This document shows, one piece after another, positions 9,599-18,261 of a stretch of 64,000 nucleotides of DNA (position 1 is the stretch's first letter; every line of letters begins with the position of its first letter). Made by a program: the position numbers and the translations under genes. Source of the DNA: Phycisphaerae bacterium (GTDB lineage: Bacteria > Planctomycetota > Phycisphaerae > UBA1845 > UTPLA1); assembly GCA_019636475.1 (NCBI GenBank), contig JAHBXN010000001.1, positions 744,001 to 808,000 of the forward strand, given 5' to 3'. The notes beneath the pieces are model-generated. The model saw only the letters and a list, made by a program, of their open reading frames with translations, had not been told where the DNA came from and did not search any database.

Positions 9599-9855
9599 GA
9601 TTCTTTCCCCACACGCAGAGTGAGGTACTCGAACAGCTTATTTGCAACGAGCACCAGCCTCGGCAGGTCGTCCGGACGCATGTATCCCGTGCTTCTCCAC
9701 TCTCCAGTGTGTTCATCGCGATAACGCTTCTCGATTCTGATGCTGTGCTGCAAGACTGGCCGACCGTCGAGGGTGGATGTCTTGCTCCATACGGCACCAT
9801 TGATAGCGCCGGCACGTACCTCGTGAACGGGCGCTTCACCTGCTCTCGCTGTCAT
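9595..9855 (-). CDS. Small HEVR-family protein, copy 1
   Basis: An 86-residue protein with PVHEVRAGAINGAVW at the N-terminus and a closing ...RPDDLPRLVLVANKLFEYL helix. The same layout (P-x-HEVR, an A-x-W strand, an aromatic strand, then DL-x-x-hydrophobic helix) recurs at 39245-39532, 43548-43790, in a broken copy near 36194 and in a diverged one at 44730-44960. No domain name is known to me. It heads the xis-int operon behind a palindromic operator and overlaps the excisionase-like gene by 4 bp, suggesting a role in excision or DNA handling. Confidence 0.72.
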   Translation of the reverse strand: MTARAGEAPVHEVRAGAINGAVWSKTSTLDGRPVLQHSIRIEKRYRDEHTGEWRSTGYMRPDDLPRLVLVANKLFEYLTLRVGKES

Positions 9856-9874
9856 GTTCTCATCCTCCGCGCTG

Positions 9875-9894
9875 TGTACGCTAACTTGCGTACA
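9875..9894. promoter_or_regulatory. Palindromic operator upstream of xis-int operon
   Basis: Perfect 7-bp arms TGTACGC and GCGTACA around TAACTT, 20 bp upstream of the first gene of the HEVR-xis-int operon. A related sequence with TGTACGC lies in front of the XRE gene (about 11069-11088). This fits binding by the XRE repressor encoded at 10657-11052, as in ImmR/ImmA-controlled elements such as ICEBs1 (known model; application here is inference). Confidence 0.6.
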
Positions 9895-9918
9895 GCCACT
9901 GCAAAAAATTTTCGCGGT

Positions 9919-10653
9919 TCAACCCATCGAAATGCTTCCTCCGCCGAAGGCGAGTTGTTGCTGCGGGTCTGGAGCCGGTTGAATCAACTTCTCAACCAAA
10001 GCACGGGGAAGCAACGGTTGCGTATTGCGTATCCGTGGTTGTATGTCTGAGCAGCGAATCACGGCAGCTTGCGTGGAAACGTTGAACCTCCGTCGCAATG
10101 CAGACAGGAACCGCCGCCAGAGTGCCTCGGAGTCTCCCGCTGGCTCCATCAGCGCTGCTATGCATTCGGAGCGGCTCGTCCGTCGGTTGTCGCAAAGCTG
10201 CAGGAGTTCGCGTTCTAGCAACACGAGCGGCATCAGGAAAGCAGCAGCGAAGCGATTCGCCTCACGCTCGAATTGATTACGGGCGCTGAATCCGTAGTCG
10301 AGTGTGTCCTTAAACGTACGGGCCACCTTGGAGTGAAGTATGATGTGGCCGAGTTCGTGTGCCGCAGTGAACCGACAACGCCCCTCGTTCGTCAGCACCT
10401 GTTGGTCAATGAGGATCTCCGGTTTTGTTGGATAGGCCGCGCCCAACACGTCAGAGCCGAGCCGCGAAAGGTCGGCGAAGCCGAACTTGATTCGTAACGG
10501 ACCCTCGATCCAATCCTCGACGGGAATCGGAAGCGGCAGTGTCTCCAGCTTCCGGCGCTTGCGGCACCTCTCAAGGCACTCCCACGCACGGCGGTCCACC
10601 TGGCGAGAACCCCATCGTGGCTCGAAATAGCGGTAGCTTAGCGCGGGTCGCAT
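9919..10653 (-). CDS. ImmA/IrrE-family metallopeptidase (element regulator)
   Basis: The 244-residue protein has HELGH at residues 99-103 and FEREANRFAAAFLMP downstream, the standard ImmA/IrrE zinc site. It follows the XRE regulator gene by 3 bp in the same direction. In known elements the ImmA partner cleaves the ImmR repressor after DNA damage or mating cues, releasing int/xis expression. The neighbouring operator and xis-int operon make that role likely here. Confidence 0.9.
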   Translation of the reverse strand: MRPALSYRYFEPRWGSRQVDRRAWECLERCRKRRKLETLPLPIPVEDWIEGPLRIKFGFADLSRLGSDVLGAAYPTKPEILIDQQVLTNEGRCRFTAAHELGHIILHSKVARTFKDTLDYGFSARNQFEREANRFAAAFLMPLVLLERELLQLCDNRRTSRSECIAALMEPAGDSEALWRRFLSALRRRFNVSTQAAVIRCSDIQPRIRNTQPLLPRALVEKLIQPAPDPQQQLAFGGGSISMG

Positions 10654-10656
10654 CGA

Positions 10657-11052
10657 CTATTTCGCCTTTCGTGAATCCTTCTGCGCTGATAGACGCTGAG
10701 CTTCTTCGATCAGCGCGTCCCACTGGTCACGTGTGAGTCGACGAGCATTTCGCAGAAGTGCCGGCACCTTTTCAGCCGTCATAGCATCCTGGGTGGCTAC
10801 TTCCGAGACAATCGCGTCGGGACGTGCCCATCCAGCCCGCAGCGTTGACTCGGGAATGCCATATGCTCCGCTGACTCGCCTGAGAAGGTCCTCGGACGGA
10901 GTGCGTCGCCCAAGCTCCAGATCTGTAAGGTGGGCTGGAGCGATATCGAGAATCTTGGCCATCTCGCGTAATCCCTTGTTCAGGCTCTCGACGCGAGTTC
11001 GGCGAAGCAACTCGCCCACCGGCTCCGGACTGGATCGTGCGTGTCGTGGCAT
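10657..11052 (-). CDS. XRE-family transcriptional regulator
   Basis: A 131-residue protein with an N-terminal helix-turn-helix (LREMAKILDIAPAHLTDLEL) and a C-terminal helical tail. ATG 11052 is preferred over the upstream in-frame ATG at 11106 because the upstream bases contain a promoter-like stretch and GTACxGTAC motifs. Partnered with the ImmA-type peptidase 3 bp downstream; the likely repressor of the xis-int operon and of itself. Confidence 0.85.
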   Translation of the reverse strand: MPRHARSSPEPVGELLRRTRVESLNKGLREMAKILDIAPAHLTDLELGRRTPSEDLLRRVSGAYGIPESTLRAGWARPDAIVSEVATQDAMTAEKVPALLRNARRLTRDQWDALIEEAQRLSAQKDSRKAK

Positions 11053-11100
11053 TGGCTTCTCACGTACTGTACGCTTATATGCTAACAACCGATCCGGAGA
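11053..11100 (-). promoter_or_regulatory. XRE gene promoter/operator region
   Basis: On the minus strand a TTGACT (-35-like) lies 16 bp from TAGCAT (-10-like), followed by TATAAGCGTACAGTACG, which includes GTACAGTAC and one TGTACGC half-site also found in the palindrome at 9875-9894. Suggests autoregulation. Exact promoter elements are uncertain. Confidence 0.4.
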
Positions 11101-11139
11101 AGTCAAGCCTCTGGAACCGGAATTCTTTTCCCAGCCTGG

Positions 11140-11766
11140 TTACTCGTGTCGCATCGCCGCGAACGGCAATCTTGGACTCGCCGGGGACCGCCGGTAGCGA
11201 TAGCGCCGCAACGAGCGGAACGCTACGGCGACGTAACCAGCGGACACAAGGACGTACCCGTTGTAAGCCATCGCAAGTGGCGGCGGGACGTTGGTTTGCG
11301 TCTGGAACAGGAAAGCACATGCCGCAAAAGCGATTAGGCAGGCGCTCGCAACGGCCATGATGGCGGCCGCTCCGGTTCGGCCCGCAGTAACAGCCTGACG
11401 GTTCGGATGCTGAGATTGAAAGACGAGCAACTCTTCCCCAGCAATCTGGTTGACGTGCCGCTCGATTTCGTCGATTCGTCGCAGGTGGTCCTCTTTGGAC
11501 CGTGCATGGCCGAACGTGGTAGCTGCAATCCACGCCAGGCAGGCTGGGGCGCCAGCTAGGAATAGAAGCTGGGTCTCCTTCGGCACCACGGGGACGCTGC
11601 CCAAAACGACACCGAGCAACCCACCAGCAGCAGGAACACGTTGGTCCATCGCGCGAAGGCGAAAAAGAAGCAGCTGATAAAGTGCCCTGTACTCCTCAAC
11701 AAGGACTGCGATTCGTTCAGATTCTGTGAGCCCGGCTGTTCGGCCAGACCGAAATCCATGCTCCAT
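11140..11766 (-). CDS. Four-TM membrane protein of unknown function
   Basis: A 208-residue protein from the ATG at 11766. An N-terminal amphipathic part (LVEEYRALYQLLLFRLRAMDQR) precedes hydrophobic segments in two pairs: around GGLLGVVLGSVPVV and LLFLAGAPACLAWIAATT, then AAIMAVASACLIAFAACAF and YNGYVLVSAGYVAVAF, with a charged coiled linker (HLRRIDEIERHVNQI) between. The layout resembles small sensor-less integral membrane proteins near defence genes, but no family is recognised. Divergent from the cupin gene. Confidence 0.65.
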   Translation of the reverse strand: MEHGFRSGRTAGLTESERIAVLVEEYRALYQLLLFRLRAMDQRVPAAGGLLGVVLGSVPVVPKETQLLFLAGAPACLAWIAATTFGHARSKEDHLRRIDEIERHVNQIAGEELLVFQSQHPNRQAVTAGRTGAAAIMAVASACLIAFAACAFLFQTQTNVPPPLAMAYNGYVLVSAGYVAVAFRSLRRYRYRRSPASPRLPFAAMRHE

Positions 11767-11855
11767 ACCCCTTGACGCCCGGCCGATGTACCGTACAAGT
11801 ACCAAACTTCTTGCCGGACCGCGCCCGGAGAGTCAAGCCGAAAGGAGGTGCGGAC

Positions 11856-12545
11856 ATGTTGCAGACCATTTCCTCAACGATCAGTGCGGGTTTGCTGGGA
11901 GGCATTTCAGGGCACGAAAGCTTGCGACTGCTCCTAGACCTCGGTCGCGCTGCCATTCAGGAGGTGGCGCCTCCGAAGGGTGGAGTGTGGGCGACAACCC
12001 GGTCGCTCAAGCTCGGATTTCCTGAGACGGATGGACCGCTTGTTCGCGAAATGGTGGCGCTCGCCGAGAACGAGTTTCCGCTCGTGCTGAAGGCGCCTTT
12101 CGAGCAGACGAACAGCATCGCTGGTGCCGTGTGGTCGGCACAGGAGCTACTCGACGAGTGCAGGGATGACGGGTTTGCCAAGCTTCGATTCGACCCCGGC
12201 ACGCTCGACCTGCCGATGCATATGCACGAGTTCTCCGACCGCTTCATCGTCGTGCTTGACGGCGAAGGGTTGTTCCACATTTCAAGCGAGCCGCTGGAGC
12301 GGTTCACCGGAGAGCGGATTCGGTCTATTCCCGTTAAGGCAGGCGATGCGCTGACGTTTACGCGCGGGCTGATGCACACGTTTAGCGCTGCTGAAGAGGG
12401 ATTGCTGCTGCTTTCTTATCACGCACCGCTTGTAGAGCTTGACGACCCGCGACAATACACGCTGCCGAAGCTGATCTGGACTCCGCGCAAACTGCAGAGG
12501 ATCTGTCAGGAATCGCAAGGTGCCAGCAAGTCGGATGTACGGTAG
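11856..12545 (+). CDS. Cupin-domain protein
   Basis: ATG 11856 follows an excellent AAAGGAGGT and gives 229 residues. The cupin core is visible as LDLPMHMHEFSDRFIVVLDG (H-x-H and E of motif 1) and FTRGLMHTFSAAEEG (H of motif 2), so a metal-binding beta-barrel is likely. The N-terminal 100 residues are not recognised. Substrate unknown; could be a sensor or dioxygenase-like enzyme. It precedes the 1.5-kb structured region in the same orientation. Confidence 0.8.
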   Translation: MLQTISSTISAGLLGGISGHESLRLLLDLGRAAIQEVAPPKGGVWATTRSLKLGFPETDGPLVREMVALAENEFPLVLKAPFEQTNSIAGAVWSAQELLDECRDDGFAKLRFDPGTLDLPMHMHEFSDRFIVVLDGEGLFHISSEPLERFTGERIRSIPVKAGDALTFTRGLMHTFSAAEEGLLLLSYHAPLVELDDPRQYTLPKLIWTPRKLQRICQESQGASKSDVR

Positions 12546-12552
12546 GTTCGAG

Positions 12553-14017
12553 CCGCGAGCTTTGGCTCGTGGTCGTCAGTGACGGAAATCACGTTGCGCG
12601 ACACCGTTCGGATTGGCGACACAACCCGTTCAACTCGGCCTTACCAACCGAGCCAAGGGGGCGGATTTCACCACCCGCCAATGTGTCGGCCCGTAGAGCT
12701 GGATGCCATGAGAATGGCTCGTCCAGATCGACGGAGGCTCGTCGGCGCAAATCCTTGACCACCAATCAAGGTCAATTCCGACGTTCTATCCGATGACGTG
12801 GCGGGGAGGCGGGGCGACGGAGACAGACCCTTGTCGAGTTGCGCTTATTTTGCGTCTCGATGAGGGCTGCGGTCGTCAAAGGCGGTGAGCTTCGGCGCAA
12901 GTCGAAGCAAATCCCCCCGCGGGGTTCGGACCACAGTTTCGTTTATGCGGGACAATTCGGGTGCAAGACCCGTGAGGTTCGTTCAACGCTGGCCGGCGTG
13001 GGGAGCTTCTGCGTCCGCGAGGACGGGAACCGGGCCCTTGATCAGGCTCGGCGATCGGGTGAAAGAAGCCCGACGGTGAAAAGCTCAACCATGAAAGGCC
13101 CGCAAGGGCTTGCCGGTGAATTTCAACCTGAGACGGTGCTGAACCGCGAAAGATCCAGGTCGAAGGGTAGGCGGGTGCTTCTTGTTTCGGCCCGCAGAAA
13201 TCACGAGCGATTCGCTCGTGGAAACGATGCCACCGCGGGAGCGGTGCGCGTACGACCTGGCTTGGAGGGATAACACCCTCTAGCGACGTGACGGGTTGAA
13301 TGAAGACGATCGCTAATCCGGGAAGGACTGAAGCGGCCGGTGTGGTGACCGGTGCTCGGCATGATCAGCTGAGTGATTCAAATGCTTCAGTCCGGGAGTG
13401 TGCCTTGAGTAGAAGCGGCCGGGAGGCCGGCGAAGCGGCTGCAAGGCAGTGGCCGTTCGTTCGCGCCGGGGCTGGTAACCTCGGCATGGAGCGACGACGA
13501 AAGAGGCGACGGGCATGAACCCGTCCGAATGAGTGTTCTGACGAGGCGTTCCGCCTCGCAACCTTTGGCTAGGAACAACGTGGCCCCACGCGGCTGGTCG
13601 TGGTGGACCGGCTGCCTGGGGCACACGCATTTGATGACGACACTCGAGGTACGTCTTGAGGGTGCCTCGGGTGCGTCAGGTTCCTGCTTTGGGCTGTTCT
13701 ATTATTAGCCGCGTACAACTTAGAAACAAGTCGCGCGCGGCGCGACAGCCGTAAGCAATCGGCGAAGGCAGGCGTGCGGCATGGCTCCGATTTCGAGCCG
13801 TGCGGTCCATGCTTGCTGGTCCTGTATGCGTGGGTGGCGGTGGAGCGTGAATCGGTTCGCGGGCGATAGCGGGCCGGCCGTAAGGCCGGACAATATGAGC
13901 ACCCGCAAGTCCGCGACGATTCGCAGGCTCCCGCACCGGTCGGTACAGGAAGCCGAAGTCACGGTTGCAATGCGATTTCGCATAACGGCCTTGGGGATTG
14001 TGCCGTGAACAATCCCC
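12553..14017 (+). ncRNA. Large structured RNA candidate (about 1.5 kb)
   Basis: No convincing coding frame, but hairpins throughout. Examples: 12958-12972 (CGGGT/ACCCG); 13012-13025 with GCGA loop; 13096-13111 with GCAA loop; 13202-13220; 13231-13246 with GGGA loop; 13265-13280; a perfect 10-bp long-range helix, 13325-13334 with 13384-13393, enclosing a second hairpin; 13416-13429 with GGGA loop; 13508-13525; 13542-13558; 13779-13803 (9 bp, one G-U); 13874-13889 with GTAA loop; 13993-14017 (9 bp). At least five tetraloops are GNRA, which is characteristic of folded RNAs with tertiary contacts. Strand is inferred from the flanking plus-strand genes and from GNRA loops reading correctly on plus. 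It may be one RNA or several. Size and complexity recall GOLLD/ROOL-type RNAs or a ribozyme; no identity is claimed. Confidence 0.7.
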
Positions 14018-14049
14018 ACCTATCGGGCAGTATCAGGCGTCGGCGGGAC

Positions 14050-14709
14050 ATGCAGTATCGGTGTAGGGCGACTTCGGTGGACGGGTTCATTCAGCAGGTG
14101 GCGGTTGCTTACGTCGCCCGCGGCTATTGGTTCTACGTGTCGGGGCGCATCCCCCCGCACAAGGATCCCGAGCTTGTTGATCAGAAACTCATCGCCCGTT
14201 ATGGCGTCGCCGTTTCACAGAAGGAACGCTGCCGACGAAAACGCGGCGGCCTGGCGAATATGCAGTATATCCGTCATGAACGGTTCTTCCTGCTCATGGC
14301 GACGCACGGCAAACACGAGTTTTTTGATGAAGAAGATGGGCAGGTGAGGGATGCACGGCGGGTACCCATCCGATACGCGGGCTACACAATTTCGCACCGC
14401 AATCGTCGCGTGTGCGTGAGAATCGCGGTTGATGAATACGCGCGACTCAAGGCCCACTTCTTGGAATTGGCCTGCCGACGCTCGGAAATCACACTCGCCG
14501 TAGAGTTCGCCCGAATCCGGATGCAGCCGTACGCACCGATCCGCGCACAAGTGTTAACCATTTGGCGAGCCGTGAACCGTACCCGTCGTGCGGCCGGGTA
14601 CGACGCTGTTCCGATCGAAGCGGTTCCGTGGAAGCGTTCGATTGTTCGACCTTTCGCCATAGCATTTTCGAACACTACAAAAACGGGCAGGGGTTGCTCT
14701 GGGGAGTGA
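14050..14709 (+). CDS. Unrecognised basic protein next to structured RNA
   Basis: From ATG 14050, 219 residues, rich in R and K and aromatic residues. Recognisable only by its own pattern: opening MQYRCRATSVDGFIQQVAVA, then GYWFYVSGRIPPHKDP, YIRHERFFLLMATHGKHEFF and a C-terminal LTIWRAVNRTRRAAGY helix. The final 17 residues overlap the 3' end of gajB on the other strand by 35 bp and may be readthrough past a lost stop. Position directly after the large structured region suggests an RNA-binding or RNA-processing partner; that is inference only. Confidence 0.72.
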   Translation: MQYRCRATSVDGFIQQVAVAYVARGYWFYVSGRIPPHKDPELVDQKLIARYGVAVSQKERCRRKRGGLANMQYIRHERFFLLMATHGKHEFFDEEDGQVRDARRVPIRYAGYTISHRNRRVCVRIAVDEYARLKAHFLELACRRSEITLAVEFARIRMQPYAPIRAQVLTIWRAVNRTRRAAGYDAVPIEAVPWKRSIVRPFAIAFSNTTKTGRGCSGE

Positions 14710-16390
14710 GGAGCGTAGTCCGCGTCATTGCGCGGGTCACCGCCACCCTCAGTGACAGGCGGGCCTGCGCAATCTCTCGCGCCGATGCCTCAGCTCGCAC
14801 GATGCGCCCCTGATATGCGCCCTCGTAGACGATCACTTCGTCGAATTCCTTACCTTTCGACTTATGAATCGTCATTACGTTTACGCCCTTCCACACGCGG
14901 GTCGATGCGGAGAAATGCTCCTGTAACAGGGCATCATGCACGGCTTCAGCGGCCCCAGGATAACCGCGATTGCCGCGCCACAGGTCGCCCAACCGTGCGC
15001 GCAATAGCGCCCCCTTGTGAAGCAATCTGAGGTACTTAGCATCCTCCGCGACCTGTTGGATGTGCGCGACTTCCGAGTCGGCAAGAAGCTGACGAACCGC
15101 GAGCCAATCAGCTTCGGGGTCACCTGTTAACGTCATCCCTTTGCGGGCGACGGCGATACGTTGGCAATCTGCGATCAGAGCGAGCCGAGTGCTGCCCCTC
15201 GCAGCACCGGTCTCCAGATACGTCGAAAGAGCGTCGGTCAGCTTTAGGTCGTTCTTCGTTGGTGGTGTCGTACCACGACGCCCCCGAATGTGGGCACAGA
15301 GTTCACGAATGAGTGTGGCGGCCGTGTAAGCGATATCCACACCTGAATCAAGCAGTCCTGCAATGAGCTCAGCTGCGATGGCCGGCCCTTCTGTGTCCAG
15401 GGCCACGTCATGGCTGAGGGCTGGGAACCCGTCAGCTTCAGCGGATAGGTAGTCTGAGACGGTGAGCATGAACCGTTTGCTTGGAACGAGCACTGCAATC
15501 GACCAGTCGCCCGGCTTACTAGCGATGCATCGTCTCATAGCGTGAATTAGCGCTGCCTTCACCGCAAAGTGCTGGCTGCGGTCGCGATAGAATCCATAAG
15601 AAACAACTGTCACATCCGAATAGCGACTGGACTTGTTTGCCCCGGTGAGCAGGTCATTCCCGAAGTTGACGATGTCAGTTCCATTGCTCCGGTGGTTCTC
15701 ACCGCTGAAGTCAAACTGTGCAGGAGCGTATGCATTGATGAAGTCGCCTATGCGTGCGGGGTCGGCTCCACGAAACTCGTAGATGCGCTGCTCGGGATCG
15801 GCGAGGGCGATCAAACGGCTATGCTGCCCGAGTGATTGAATCAGACGCCACTCGTCGGCGTTCGTATCTTGGAACTCATCGAGAATGATCATAGGGTATG
15901 AGCTACAGACAATGTGCGCAAGGGCGCAGCTTCGCGTCAAAAGCTCCGCTGCCGTCGTCGCAAACAGATCAAAGTGCAGTAGGCCCTCCTGGTCGCGCAA
16001 TCTAAGCATCTCACCCTTCCGGGATTCCGCCGAAACGTCGGCGAGACGCGAAGCAGCAGTCGGTGGAGGAAGGAGAGTACACCTCCGTTGCGTTAAGAGA
16101 TAACCGTGGCTCCGAATGAGGGCCCAAGCAAATCCATGATACGTGTTGATTTCGATGCACGATCGCGTAGGCGTCGATATCAACGTCCGAGCTTGTTCCG
16201 CAACTCGGGCGACAGTCGCCCGAGCAAAGCTGAGAAAGAGAATGCGCTGGGCTCGCTGAAGCTGTCGCAGTTCGATTTCGTGCTGCGCCTTGCATAGTGC
16301 GACGAATGTCTTCCCGCAACCCGGTCCTCCCATCGCCAGAGCATGCCCGTTCGATTCAACGAAACGCCGTTTGTCGATTGAGAGTTCCAC
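14675..16390 (-). CDS. gajB: GajB: UvrD-like helicase of Gabija
   Basis: About 571 residues from a GTG at 16390 (VELSIDKRRFVESNG), 16 bp after the gajA stop; the frame stays open further upstream inside gajA, so the start is uncertain. Superfamily I helicase motifs are in order: GGPGCGKT (Walker A), LDEFQDTN (motif II), DPEQRIYEFRGA (motif III), IHKSKGKEFDEVIV (motif V) and VAVTRAMTRTTL (motif VI). Gabija GajB senses nucleotide or DNA-end changes and licenses GajA cleavage of phage DNA. The OLD-type gajA immediately upstream in the same direction completes the system. Confidence 0.88.
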   Translation of the reverse strand: MELSIDKRRFVESNGHALAMGGPGCGKTFVALCKAQHEIELRQLQRAQRILFLSFARATVARVAEQARTLISTPTRSCIEINTYHGFAWALIRSHGYLLTQRRCTLLPPPTAASRLADVSAESRKGEMLRLRDQEGLLHFDLFATTAAELLTRSCALAHIVCSSYPMIILDEFQDTNADEWRLIQSLGQHSRLIALADPEQRIYEFRGADPARIGDFINAYAPAQFDFSGENHRSNGTDIVNFGNDLLTGANKSSRYSDVTVVSYGFYRDRSQHFAVKAALIHAMRRCIASKPGDWSIAVLVPSKRFMLTVSDYLSAEADGFPALSHDVALDTEGPAIAAELIAGLLDSGVDIAYTAATLIRELCAHIRGRRGTTPPTKNDLKLTDALSTYLETGAARGSTRLALIADCQRIAVARKGMTLTGDPEADWLAVRQLLADSEVAHIQQVAEDAKYLRLLHKGALLRARLGDLWRGNRGYPGAAEAVHDALLQEHFSASTRVWKGVNVMTIHKSKGKEFDEVIVYEGAYQGRIVRAEASAREIAQARLSLRVAVTRAMTRTTLLTPQSNPCPFL

Positions 16391-16406
16391 TCTTGCGTCG
16401 ATTCCA

Positions 16407-18212
16407 CTACTGCTCGGGGCCTTCCGCCACTGGGGGTGCGTTCTGCTCGTTGACGTCGACCGGCGCGGGCGGAGCAACAATCGCCCGAATCGATCGTAAG
16501 GTGTCGACGATGAAGGGCGGCATCTCATCCAGTACACACACTGCGAGTAGGTCCGCCGCACCGCTGTCGCCTTTGGACCAGATTAGGTATTCGCGCAAAG
16601 AGCTCCGCAAATCGGCTAGCGGCATCGCGTCGCTCGGCGTACGGTCGGCAAGATGGGCTGGCCACGCCCCCTCGGCGACAAGACCGCTAGCGAAGCGCCT
16701 GAGAGCCGTCTCTGCAACACCATTGAGCAAGACGTCTTCGAAGCCAGCCTCGGGGGCTTCAAATGCGTGGTCTACGGCCGCCTCAATGGCGGCCTTGTTG
16801 GCGGCGCCCTGTCGGTCGAATGCGGCGAATACGGCTTTTCCGAGTCTTCTGAAGTGGTTGCCGAGCTGCGTGATTTGGGAATCCGTCTGAGCGTTCACGA
16901 CTGCGATGCCCATCGCTTCCAAAGTTGTGAATTGGTCCGGATGCAGTTCATTCAGCCGACGAGCTGCGGCAGGGAATGCGTCGTATTCGGTACGCCCTTC
17001 CGTGATCAGGACTCGCCTGGCCAACAGCGCTTCGCAGAAACGAACACGAAACTCAGTACGATAGGTCTTCGGCTTAACAGCTGGTGGATAGGTCGCAGGA
17101 ATGCCCGTCAGTTTGCCCGACTCGCGCCGGATGACGAGTACCTGTTCAGGTGGGAATTCCTCCAACACGTACGGCGAATGTGACGTGAATATCGCCTGAG
17201 CCGACTTGCTCCTGACGTTGTCGATGATGCACTTTTGTGCGTGCGGTGGCAGCGCGATTTCCGGTTCCTCCATCGCGAAGATGACGTTTTGCTTGAGTTC
17301 CGCGATTTGGGATAGTAGTGCAAGGACAAGCGTATTGATCGTTCCGGTCCCCTGATGCTGAAACGGCGCCGCATGGTCTGAACCATCCTCTTGCTTCGCT
17401 CCGCTGCTCATGAATACCGTGAGCGTGCGTCGCAAATTCTCCCGCGTAAGGTCGGAAACGCGCATGTGCGGATTTTCGGCCCATTCGGATGGGACAAACG
17501 CGCGAACGGCCGTTTGAACCGTTGATAGCGTGTCGCTGATGCCGAGTTCGGGCTTGTCGGCGACGGGAAGGTGGCGAAGCTGTTCTAGGACATCCTCCCA
17601 CATCTGCAGACGCTTCTCCTGAAGTCGGAGAATAATGTCGAGCAGCGACCCGCGCTCAAGGCTGAGCGCTCGCGATCCAGTACGATGCGTCCGCAGAAGC
17701 AAAAAACCGCACAAGCGTTTGTCCGAAGTTCGGAACGGCGTGCGGCTCCCATCTTCGAGCGTGGGGGACATGAAATACGTGGCCCCGGAAAAGTCGTCCT
17801 CCTCCTCGTCATATTGCCCGACGAATTTGACCTGAAGCGCGGGAAGGACCGTGGGATCATCCGTTCTTTCGGGTGGAGGACCTTCCAATAACTGGATCGC
17901 GACAGTGTCCCACCACTCCAGGTGGTCACGAAAGTGAAGCTTCTGCTCGTCCGAGAGGTCGATGATAATGACCTCAACTTGAATCTCGATCGCCGGGCCA
18001 TCCTTGTTGAGATAGCGGCTAGCATAGAAATCGTGCTCGTCGACTACTGGGCGCCGGGACAGTCGCTCCGGGCCTAGGACAAGATCTATCGCTTCGAGGA
18101 CGGTTGACTTTCCGCTGTTGTTATCGCCGACCAGCGCGGTATGTCCATTGAAGTGAAGCTCTCCTGACGCAACACCCCGAAAGTTCTGAATGCGAATGCG
18201 CGCGATTTTCAT
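16407..18212 (-). CDS. gajA: GajA: OLD-family ATPase/TOPRIM nuclease of Gabija
   Basis: The 601-residue protein starts MKIARIRIQNFRGV with Walker A GDNNSGKST at 29-37, an ABC-type Walker B region (FAMEEPEIALPPHAQ), and a C-terminal TOPRIM domain with LITEGRTEYDAF (catalytic E) and FAAFDRQGA. This is the GajA layout: ATPase plus TOPRIM endonuclease, length close to the usual 570-600. The GajB helicase gene follows. In Gabija the GajA tetramer nicks phage DNA when nucleotide pools fall. Complete, no visible damage. Confidence 0.9.
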   Translation of the reverse strand: MKIARIRIQNFRGVASGELHFNGHTALVGDNNSGKSTVLEAIDLVLGPERLSRRPVVDEHDFYASRYLNKDGPAIEIQVEVIIIDLSDEQKLHFRDHLEWWDTVAIQLLEGPPPERTDDPTVLPALQVKFVGQYDEEEDDFSGATYFMSPTLEDGSRTPFRTSDKRLCGFLLLRTHRTGSRALSLERGSLLDIILRLQEKRLQMWEDVLEQLRHLPVADKPELGISDTLSTVQTAVRAFVPSEWAENPHMRVSDLTRENLRRTLTVFMSSGAKQEDGSDHAAPFQHQGTGTINTLVLALLSQIAELKQNVIFAMEEPEIALPPHAQKCIIDNVRSKSAQAIFTSHSPYVLEEFPPEQVLVIRRESGKLTGIPATYPPAVKPKTYRTEFRVRFCEALLARRVLITEGRTEYDAFPAAARRLNELHPDQFTTLEAMGIAVVNAQTDSQITQLGNHFRRLGKAVFAAFDRQGAANKAAIEAAVDHAFEAPEAGFEDVLLNGVAETALRRFASGLVAEGAWPAHLADRTPSDAMPLADLRSSLREYLIWSKGDSGAADLLAVCVLDEMPPFIVDTLRSIRAIVAPPAPVDVNEQNAPPVAEGPEQ

Positions 18213-18261
18213 TCACAAATCTCGCTTCCAGTGGTCCGGGGCGCCCCTTGCGTTCGCCGTT

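Noticed and set aside
12839-13273. 144-residue plus-strand open frame in the structured region
   Set aside because: No ribosome site or domain; the same bases form stable hairpins with GNRA loops, which explains the sequence better.
12553-14017. Group II intron or rRNA fragment
   Set aside because: No GUGYG start or domain V signature and no reverse transcriptase; no rRNA-like stretch recognised.
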